The position numbers and the translations under genes are program-made. From positions 1-6,969 of the forward strand of contig JBNJFJ010000102.1 of assembly GCA_051746745.1 (NCBI GenBank): DNA of 6,969 nucleotides, given 5' to 3'. Numbering within the stretch: position 1 is the stretch's first letter; the number at the start of each line of letters is the position of its first letter. This stretch comes from Halolactibacillus sp051746745 (GTDB lineage Bacteria > Bacillota > Bacilli > Bacillales > Amphibacillaceae). Positions 1 to 4,892 of the stretch are shown here, piece by piece. The notes under the pieces are model-generated. The model made no database searches and was not told the DNA's origin. It was given only the letters and a program-made list of their open reading frames with translations.

Positions 1-68
1 CCTTTAGGTGTCCTTACGGAATCCCCTTCCTCAAACATTCGTTAGAATGTTAGGTGGGGGTAGTTCAA
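1..68 (+). mobile_element. Right end of an IS200/IS605-family (tnpB-type) element, with omega RNA 3' scaffold
   Basis: Seen: an imperfect hairpin spans 21-61. Its inner stem is 34-40 with 45-51 (7 bp, loop GTTA). It continues with CCT 29-31 against AGG 52-54 and AT-CCCC 21-26 against GGGG-GT 56-61. It is followed by AGTTCAA ending at 68. Glycoside hydrolase coding sequence begins directly afterwards. Known: IS200/IS605 elements have subterminal hairpins instead of terminal inverted repeats, are moved by the Y1 transposase TnpA, make no target duplication, and often end in TCAA at the right. In tnpB-carrying members this end also encodes the 3' scaffold of the omega (re) RNA that guides the TnpB nuclease. 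Inferred: the element lies to the left, with tnpB reading rightward. One frame is open from 1 to a stop at 43-45 and could be the last tnpB codons, but this is not shown. The exact end may be off by one to three bases. Confidence 0.62.
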
Positions 69-895
69 TCTTATTCTTTAATGATCCAGATGAAGATTTA
101 CAGTGGATGTTGGAAGGTTATCAAAATGATGTCATTACAGATGAACGCTTAGAAGAAGCACTTACGCGTATTCTTGGGACAAAAGCAGCATTAGGCCTTC
201 ACAAGAAAGAGAAAACAGCTTTATTACCAGATAAGGAAACAGCTATGGCGACAATTGGTCTCGCGGAAAACCAAAAAATCGCTGAAGAGGTTGCTGATAA
301 AGCCATTACGCTAGTAAAAGACCAACAAGATATCTCCCCGTTAGATGTAAATACATCAAAACGTGTTTTACTTGTAAATGTCGAAGGGCATAAGGGTGGC
401 TTTGGTGCGCTCATTGGGGCTGAACAAGTGCGTCCGGTTGACACGCTAAAAGAGATTCTTGAAAAAGAAGGCTTTGACGTATCGATTTGGGAATCAACAG
501 AAGAACGCATTAACAAGTTACCAGAAGAAGAACGCGCACAAGCTGTTGCGAACGTCTATGCACAAAAGCGTCCAATTAAAGAACTGGTAGAACAATATGA
601 CCTGATTATCAATGTGGCCTCTGTTCAACCAAACACAGACCAACGCATCCAGTGGCCAGCATCTAAAGGAACACCGGACATTCCTTTCTATGTCCATGAA
701 GTACCAACAATCTTTGTTTCAGTACAAGCACCGAATCATTTAGCGGATGTACCGCAAGTACAAACATATATTAATACGTATGATTCTAAGCCGTTCACGT
801 TACAAGCGCTTGTTGAGAAGATGATGGGACGTTCATCATTCACTGGTGTCTCTCCAGTCGATGCTTTCTGTGGTTTCTTAGATACACGTTATTAA
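69..895 (+). pseudogene. 3' part of a family 3 glycoside hydrolase (NagZ-like beta-N-acetylhexosaminidase), split by the element at the left edge
   Basis: GH3 enzymes of this kind remove terminal beta-linked N-acetylglucosamine, for instance from cell-wall muropeptides. The visible part begins at LFFNDPDEDLQWM, the end of the catalytic TIM barrel. It runs through the helical linker (TDERLEEALTRILGTKAALGL) into the alpha/beta C-terminal domain and ends normally at PVDAFCGFLDTRY with a TAA at 893-895. About 275 residues remain. The barrel, including the usual KHxPGHG region, lies outside the window or is lost. The frame stays open upstream only to a TAG at 5-7. A GTG at 8 or ATG at 47 would add about 20 residues unlike the family, encoded by the insertion-element hairpin, and neither has a ribosome binding site. 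I therefore read this as an interrupted gene, not an intact short one. A beta-glucosidase-type GH3 is the alternative product. It is convergent with the next gene and shares its terminator. Confidence 0.75.
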
Positions 896-935
896 GATAC
901 TGTCGTTAAAACACTCAGAAAGTCATACACGTAAA

Positions 936-975
936 TAAAAGAGGCCCTCGTCTATCACTAACAGGGCCTCTTTTA
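936..975. terminator. Bidirectional Rho-independent terminator
   Basis: A perfect 13-bp inverted repeat pairs 936-948 (TAAAAGAGGCCCT) with 963-975 around a 14-base loop. A-rich and T-rich flanks within the arms give a U tract in both directions. It lies between the converging glycoside hydrolase remnant and sasA, so it probably ends both transcripts. Confidence 0.85.
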
Positions 976-989
976 CGTCTAGCGTGATC

Positions 990-1718
990 TTATAGATCAT
1001 CATCGTTTAATAATGTGTTAAGGAATTGAATCGGTAGTTGAAAACGTTCATTGTCTATGTTTAATTCATCAAGCGGGTCTTCTTCATCATATTCGGCTTT
1101 TATCTCAGCCATTTCTCGGTGTAATTTTTCCATTTTTTGATCAAGTTTATGGGCCGCTTCCGCGGCTTCTGTTAGTTCCATGTTGAGGTGCTTTGGCACT
1201 TGTTTGTTAAATTTGTAGTAAATTTTATGTTCAAGGCTTGCCCAAAAATCCATCGCGATGGTCCGAATTTGAACTTCAACGCAGACGTTTTCGGTTCGGT
1301 CTGACATAAAGATTGGGATCGATAAGATTAAATGAAGGCTACGGTATCCATTTGGTTTCGGGGATTGAATGTAGTCTTTTTCACTTAACAATGTGATGTC
1401 ATCTTGTTGTTTTAACATATCACGAATAATATAAATATCAGATTCAAATGAACACGTGATACGAATCCCCGCAATATCACGAATGTGGTCTTTAATCACC
1501 GCAGGACTTGGTTTAATACCTTTTTTTTCGACTTTTTTTAAAATGCTTTTCGGCGATTTCACGCGGTGCGAAACATGTTCAATCGGATTGTATTCATGGA
1601 TATAGGTGAATTCTTGTTTTAAAATATTTACCTTCGTCATCATTTCATTAATGGCAAATTTGTACTGCATTAAAAAGCGCATCAATTCTTGTTTTTTAAG
1701 TTTTAGGTCGTCTGTCAT
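990..1718 (-). CDS. sasA: Small alarmone synthetase SasA/RelP (YwaC family), GTP pyrophosphokinase
   Basis: A cytosolic single-domain (p)ppGpp synthetase that transfers pyrophosphate from ATP to GDP or GTP. Visible synthetase motifs, in order: HRVKS (51-55, ATP binding), HIRDIAGIRI (78-87, with the metal-binding Asp81), PKPNGYRSLHL (120-130, G-loop with the base-stacking Tyr), EVQIRT (148-153) and FWASLEHKIYYK (158-169). There is no hydrolase HD, TGS or ACT domain, so it is not full-length Rel. The phrases YKFA, YNPIEH, DYIQ-PKPNGYRSLHL and IRTIAMDFWASLEHKIYYK match Bacillus YwaC (SasA/RelP) better than YjbM (SasB/RelQ). At 242 residues it is longer than the roughly 210 usual for the group, because of an acidic tail after about residue 208. 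The ATG has AAGGAG at 1726-1731, seven bases upstream. In B. subtilis ywaC responds to cell-envelope stress through ECF sigma factors, but I see no convincing ECF promoter here. The gene is divergent from the cupin gene. Confidence 0.93.
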   Translation of the reverse strand: MTDDLKLKKQELMRFLMQYKFAINEMMTKVNILKQEFTYIHEYNPIEHVSHRVKSPKSILKKVEKKGIKPSPAVIKDHIRDIAGIRITCSFESDIYIIRDMLKQQDDITLLSEKDYIQSPKPNGYRSLHLILSIPIFMSDRTENVCVEVQIRTIAMDFWASLEHKIYYKFNKQVPKHLNMELTEAAEAAHKLDQKMEKLHREMAEIKAEYDEEDPLDELNIDNERFQLPIQFLNTLLNDDDL

Positions 1719-1729
1719 TATAAATCTCC

Positions 1730-1758
1730 TTGTCGTCGTAATAGTCTTATATTATCAT
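1730..1758 (+). promoter_or_regulatory. Possible SigA promoter for the cupin gene in the divergent intergenic region
   Basis: TTGTCG (1730-1735) lies 17 bases before TATCAT (1753-1758), matching the -35 and -10 consensus at four and five of six positions. The start of transcription would fall about 45 bases before the cupin ATG. The -35 overlaps the sasA ribosome binding site by two bases, so the two genes would be closely coupled. On the other strand GATAAT (the complement of 1753-1758 shifted by one base) is a possible sasA -10 without a good -35. Unproven. Confidence 0.3.
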
Positions 1759-1808
1759 GAAAATAGTCGAACGAAAAACTAAACAGACTTGAAGAATGGA
1801 GGAAAGAG

Positions 1809-2279
1809 ATGTCAAGAATAGAAGAGCTTATAGACCGACTAGCGTTAACCCCGCATCCAGAAGGTGGCTTTTACGCTTCAAGTTTTACTGGCGATCGCCA
1901 GCCAGAAAGTGACCGTTGCCAATACACAAGCATTTACTTTTTACTTAGAGAAGGAGACAAGTCGCACTTTCATCAATTAACAGCGGATGAATTATGGTAC
2001 TTTCACGAGGGGGACGCACTTACGATTCATATGATTGAACCAGATGGTACGTATCGAACCGAGCAACTTGGACTTGATTTAGCAAAAGGTGAACGGCCAC
2101 AAGTCCTCGTCAAAAAAGGCACTATTTTTGGCTCAACGGTAAATGGGACGTATGGTCTTGTTGGTTGTATGGTTAGCCCGGGTTTTCGATTTGAAGATTT
2201 TAAATTATTTACAGAGAGTGAACTCATGATGCGTTTTCCAGAACATGACGCAATCATTAAACGTTTGACGATGGATTAA
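1809..2279 (+). CDS. Cupin superfamily protein, DUF985 (Cupin_5)
   Basis: A single-domain beta-barrel cupin of 156 residues, the full usual length for this family. Family signatures are clear: LTPHPEGGFY (13-22), TSIYFLL (40-46), SHFHQLTADELWYFHEGD (52-69), PDG (78-80) and VSPGFRFEDFKL (122-133). His53, His55, Glu61 and His66 sit where cupins usually bind a metal or line the pocket. There is no signal peptide, so it should be cytosolic. Members of this family are mostly uncharacterised. Some are thought to act on sugars or as isomerase-like enzymes, but no substrate can be read from the sequence. The ATG has GGAGG at 1798-1802, six bases upstream. The gene is transcribed alone, divergent from sasA and convergent with the flavoprotein gene, so its surroundings do not hint at its role. 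Confidence 0.9.
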   Translation: MSRIEELIDRLALTPHPEGGFYASSFTGDRQPESDRCQYTSIYFLLREGDKSHFHQLTADELWYFHEGDALTIHMIEPDGTYRTEQLGLDLAKGERPQVLVKKGTIFGSTVNGTYGLVGCMVSPGFRFEDFKLFTESELMMRFPEHDAIIKRLTMD

Positions 2280-2294
2280 TGTCACCGGATTAAC

Positions 2295-2339
2295 AAAAAA
2301 AGCGGTAGCCAAGATAAAGGTCTTAGCTACCGTTTTTTT
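2295..2339. terminator. Bidirectional Rho-independent terminator
   Basis: CGGTAGC (2303-2309) pairs with GCTACCG (2326-2332). One C-A mismatch follows, then AAGA (2311-2314) pairs with TCTT (2321-2324), leaving a six-base loop. Seven A precede (2295-2301) and seven T follow (2333-2339), so it can end both the cupin transcript and the opposing flavoprotein transcript. Confidence 0.88.
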
Positions 2340-2364
2340 AGTTTAACATTGAAAAAAGTCATTT

Positions 2365-3408
2365 TTATGATGGTGGTGTGTGATAATCTGTTAAATCAAG
2401 GACCGTTGGCTGTCCGGTTAAGAAGTGGGCCACCTCTCGGCCGATGACGGGAGCTGCCGTTAAGCCAGATGAACCGAGGCCATTCACTACAAAGACATCG
2501 CCGCTCGGACCAATATACGGCAAGTTCTGATTGGTGAGAGGTCTAAGGCCAATCGATGACTTTCCTTTGGTCAACATCGTGTCTTTAAAATAGCGTTTCA
2601 CTTGAGTAAATAAATAGTCGCGTGCTTCTTCTGATGTGTTGATATCAAAAGAGGTCGTGTCTTCATGCGTCGTTCCAATCATATAGTGCTGTGCTTCTGT
2701 CGGGACGATATACATGGGCCCAAGTCCCATCACAACCGGTGACACTGCCGGTTGCAGGTCTTCAGCTAAGGCGACTTCAAGCAGTTCAGCCCGTTGATGT
2801 CTCACCTCAGGGCGAGACATATATTCATGCGACCAAGCACCGGCGGTGTAGATCACTTGTCCATCCAATGTGTGGGGATCAATTGAGTCATTTACCCATT
2901 CACCGCCTAACTGATTAATCGCCTGTTTTAATGCATGAAGTAACGATGCACCGTCAACTTGTGCACCACCTTCAACAAAAACGGCCGGAAAATCCGTTGT
3001 CAGGCTTGGGTGATAGCTTGACAGTTCCTCACTTGTCAGTTTTAGTACCTCACCCATTTCCGGAGCATCTTTTTGTTTCTGTTTAATGCGTTCATAGGCA
3101 AGGTCTTGAATATGGTCATCTTTAAATAGACAAAGGGCACCATTTTGCCTAAAGCCTGTAGATTGATTCGTTACAAATTCTAATTCTTTAATAAAGCCTG
3201 GGTAGTATTTGGCTCCTTCTTTAACGAGTTGATACCACTTTTTATTCCGCCGTTGACTCGTCCAAGGACAGATAATCCCTGCGGATGCGTTTGTTGCTTG
3301 TCCGTCATCTTCACGGTCATAGATGACGACGTGTTGGTCAAGTTTTAGTAAATGATAAGCAATGCTGGCTCCTGCGATACCTGCACCAACAATGTGAAAT
3401 GTTTTCAC
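2365..3408 (-). CDS. FAD-dependent oxidoreductase, D-amino-acid oxidase (DAO) family, YurR-like
   Basis: A 347-residue flavoprotein of the DAO fold, the family of glycine/D-amino acid oxidases and dehydrogenases that deaminate amines with FAD. The start shows KTFHIVGAGIAG, a dinucleotide-binding GxGxxG (8-13), and an acidic residue after beta strand 2 (IYDRED) for the FAD ribose. SAGIICPW and QRRN (about 42-54) follow, then the C-terminal FAD-binding stretch IGLRPLTNQNLPYIGP and VVNGLGSSGLTAAP near the end. The SAGIICPW-QRRN stretch recalls B. subtilis YurR, from memory only. The substrate cannot be told. I chose the GTG at 3406-3408: it has GAGGG six bases upstream (3415-3419) and puts the FAD motif at the usual distance from the start. 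An in-frame ATG at 3466-3468 would add 20 atypical residues and has no ribosome binding site. TATGAT at 3464-3469 may be the -10, but no well-spaced -35 is seen. Confidence 0.87.
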   Translation of the reverse strand: MKTFHIVGAGIAGASIAYHLLKLDQHVVIYDREDDGQATNASAGIICPWTSQRRNKKWYQLVKEGAKYYPGFIKELEFVTNQSTGFRQNGALCLFKDDHIQDLAYERIKQKQKDAPEMGEVLKLTSEELSSYHPSLTTDFPAVFVEGGAQVDGASLLHALKQAINQLGGEWVNDSIDPHTLDGQVIYTAGAWSHEYMSRPEVRHQRAELLEVALAEDLQPAVSPVVMGLGPMYIVPTEAQHYMIGTTHEDTTSFDINTSEEARDYLFTQVKRYFKDTMLTKGKSSIGLRPLTNQNLPYIGPSGDVFVVNGLGSSGLTAAPVIGREVAHFLTGQPTVLDLTDYHTPPS

Positions 3409-3414
3409 GTTATT

Positions 3415-3419
3415 CCCTC
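3415..3419 (-). promoter_or_regulatory. Ribosome binding site that sets the GTG start of the flavoprotein gene
   Basis: GAGGG on the minus strand lies six bases from the GTG at 3408. The alternative ATG 60 bases further upstream has no comparable site. This favours the 347-residue protein over the 367-residue version. Confidence 0.75.
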
Positions 3420-3508
3420 GTTTCTTTAGTAAGTTTATGAAAAAATGTATAATTAGGTATTTTATCATATTTTTGGATTAATAAAGTTAATTAATTTTTT
3501 GTGAAGTA

Positions 3509-3529
3509 GGTGAATTGTTGGGTGAATTG
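3509..3529 (+). repeat. Direct repeat GGTGAATTG x2 within the diguanylate cyclase promoter
   Basis: Two identical 9-mers lie at 3509-3517 and 3521-3529, with a 12-base period. The first overlaps the proposed -35 and the second lies just before the TATAAT, which is where an operator for a repressor or response regulator could sit. It could also be chance in AT-rich DNA. Confidence 0.5.
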
Positions 3530-3538
3530 AGTTATAAT
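3510..3538 (+). promoter_or_regulatory. Probable SigA promoter of the diguanylate cyclase gene
   Basis: A perfect TATAAT (3533-3538) lies 17 bases after GTGAAT (3510-3515), which keeps only the TGA core of the -35 consensus. Such a weak -35 often means an activator is needed. Transcription would start near 3545, giving an untranslated leader of about 150 bases before the ATG at 3698. Confidence 0.42.
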
Positions 3539-3618
3539 GGAAGCGATTGAGTCAAATCTCATGTTTTTTCAGAAAAATGTCACATATAAGCAACAGTCCT
3601 AGTCGTTAAGGGTCTATG

Positions 3619-3686
3619 TTCATGTGATGGTTTTAAATTTAACATGAAAGACTGATTCAAACAAGCAAAAAAATGCTGATGTTAAA
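3619..3686 (+). promoter_or_regulatory. Leader with two mutually exclusive helices ahead of the diguanylate cyclase
   Basis: Helix A pairs TTCATGT (3619-3625) with ACATGAA (3642-3648). Helix B pairs TTTAACAT (3638-3645) with ATGTTAAA (3679-3686) and encloses a small AGCA/TGCT hairpin (3664-3667 with 3674-3677). The two share 3642-3645, so only one can form. Helix B takes up the first three bases of AAAGGAG (3684-3690) and could hinder ribosome binding. The pairs are mostly A-T and no known riboswitch class is recognised. Confidence 0.28.
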
Positions 3687-3697
3687 GGAGATGCGTC

Positions 3698-4789
3698 ATG
3701 CTTTCCCACGACGAATTACATATTGATTTAAAAATTTGGATGGATAAAATTATTTCTATTTATTGGTTTATGGTTGGCATGGCTTTTATTGGCCAACTGC
3801 TCGGTTTTTTTACGAGTCAAGCATACCAATTACATCCACCATTAGAGTTTTTATTAGAAAAAGTCTTCGTGCCAAGTGGTGTGCAAGTCGTGTTAATTGC
3901 TTTAGTGCAATATTTAGTCAAAGTTAAAGGGCTCTATAAACCAAAAATGTTGACGATCTTTGGAACAATCACAGCTTGGATTACTGCTTATACCCATGCG
4001 AGTGTTCCAGGTTTGCAAGTACTCTTTGTGATTTTACTGGCGGTCAATTTGATTTACTTTAGTAAAAGTGAATTGTTGTTTAGTTTTGTGACGAATTTTG
4101 CTGGCCTAATCTTACTCTACTTAATTCCTGACGTGAGAGAAGCTGCCACTGCTTTTGAACGATTTGCTTATCTGTTTATTCTCGTCACTGCTTATCAAGT
4201 GTTCTCACTTGTTTTAGACCGTGGCACAGATATTTTAGATGTATTAAAGCGTTCCAATGAACAAGAACGCTCATTAATGGTACGTAGTGCGATGATGGAA
4301 CGCCTAACTAAAGTTGACCCATTAACGGAATTGTACAATCACCGGACGTTTTATGAATATTTAGATTTTCTTTATGATCAAAGCATTCACTACAACATGC
4401 CGCTCCAACTGGCGATCATTGATATTGATAACTTTAAAAAGATTAATGATGAATTTGGTCATGATGTAGGCGATATCATTTTAAAACGCGTCGCAAGAAC
4501 GATTGAAGATAGTGTTACTGAGAATGAAATTGTTGCCCGGTACGGTGGTGAGGAATTTGCTGTTCTCGTTACGAGTAAATCAATCAATGATGGTTATGAA
4601 CTCATTGAATCGATTCGTAAAAAGATTGCTAACATTCAAAATGATGAAATTAATCGACCGATTACTGTAAGTATTGGTTTTCAACCGTTATCTAAAGACT
4701 TATCGCAAACGCAATTCTTTAAACGGGCGGATGAATTACTCTACCAAGCAAAACAAAACGGGAAAAATCAAGTGGCTGTGTCAATTTAA
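3698..4789 (+). CDS. Membrane-bound diguanylate cyclase (GGDEF domain)
   Basis: Makes cyclic di-GMP from two GTP, a messenger controlling motility and biofilm matrix. The N-terminal half has six hydrophobic segments (about 18-37, 58-76, 83-99, 105-121, 125-143, 156-173), a membrane sensor of unknown ligand. A helical linker (about 174-202) joins it to a GGDEF domain (203-363). Catalytic features are intact: DPLTELYN (207-214), IDIDNFKKIND (241-251, with metal-binding Asp242), FGHDVGD (253-259) and GGEEF (283-287). The product-inhibition site RxxD is absent: the matching positions, 274-277, read TENE. There is no EAL or HD-GYP phosphodiesterase domain. Overall shape and length resemble B. subtilis DgcK (YhcK), but I do not claim orthology. 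The ATG has AAAGGAG at 3684-3690, seven bases upstream. The gene is monocistronic, ending in a terminator directly after the stop. Confidence 0.92.
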   Translation: MLSHDELHIDLKIWMDKIISIYWFMVGMAFIGQLLGFFTSQAYQLHPPLEFLLEKVFVPSGVQVVLIALVQYLVKVKGLYKPKMLTIFGTITAWITAYTHASVPGLQVLFVILLAVNLIYFSKSELLFSFVTNFAGLILLYLIPDVREAATAFERFAYLFILVTAYQVFSLVLDRGTDILDVLKRSNEQERSLMVRSAMMERLTKVDPLTELYNHRTFYEYLDFLYDQSIHYNMPLQLAIIDIDNFKKINDEFGHDVGDIILKRVARTIEDSVTENEIVARYGGEEFAVLVTSKSINDGYELIESIRKKIANIQNDEINRPITVSIGFQPLSKDLSQTQFFKRADELLYQAKQNGKNQVAVSI

Positions 4790-4817
4790 GGTAGCACCTC
4801 CTGGTGCTATCTTTTTT
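4790..4817 (+). terminator. Rho-independent terminator of the diguanylate cyclase gene
   Basis: It starts on the base after the TAA. GGTAGCACC (4790-4798) pairs with GGTGCTATC (4803-4811) through one G-T wobble around a four-base loop, followed by six T (4812-4817). It should separate this gene from the methyltransferase downstream. Confidence 0.9.
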
Positions 4818-4825
4818 GTTGCCCG

Positions 4826-4854
4826 TCGCCAAGTGAGAAAAAAGATGATATGAT
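4826..4854 (+). promoter_or_regulatory. Probable SigA promoter of the rRNA methyltransferase gene
   Basis: TCGCCA (4826-4831) lies 17 bases before TATGAT (4849-4854), matching the consensus at four and five of six positions. It sits just after the upstream terminator and would give a leader of about 30 bases before the ATG at 4893, a normal arrangement for a gene with its own promoter. Confidence 0.45.
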
Positions 4855-4892
4855 AGACGTGCTAAAGTGACTTATAGGTAGGAGGAAATAAC

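Noticed and set aside
8..70. N-terminal coding part of the hydrolase from GTG 8 or ATG 47
   Set aside because: No ribosome binding site, residues unlike the family, an in-frame stop at 5-7, and the bases form an insertion-end hairpin.
199..516. Minus-strand open frame of 105 codons
   Set aside because: It lies opposite the hydrolase reading frame, resembles no family and is rich in Ser, Phe and Thr, as antisense frames often are.
1719..1808. ECF sigma (SigW/SigM-type) promoter for sasA, expected from B. subtilis ywaC
   Set aside because: No TGAAAC-like -35 with a CGT-type -10 at the right spacing could be found on the minus strand.
2027..2257. Minus-strand open frame of 76 codons opposite the cupin gene
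   Set aside because: An antisense frame of a clearly conserved gene, with no recognisable domain.
2691..2918. Plus-strand open frame of 75 codons opposite the flavoprotein gene
   Set aside because: It lies antisense to conserved FAD oxidoreductase coding sequence, and its translation matches nothing I recognise.
3409..3468. 20-residue N-terminal extension of the flavoprotein from the ATG at 3468
   Set aside because: No ribosome binding site at the ATG. The GTG at 3408 has a good one and places the FAD motif at the protein start as in the family. The extension is too charged for a signal peptide.
3561..3602. Leader peptide of 13 codons upstream of the diguanylate cyclase
   Set aside because: No ribosome binding site, and no run of regulatory codons of the kind used in attenuation.
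3545..3697. c-di-GMP riboswitch in the diguanylate cyclase leader
   Set aside because: The conserved core and the paired GC-rich helices of known classes are not visible.
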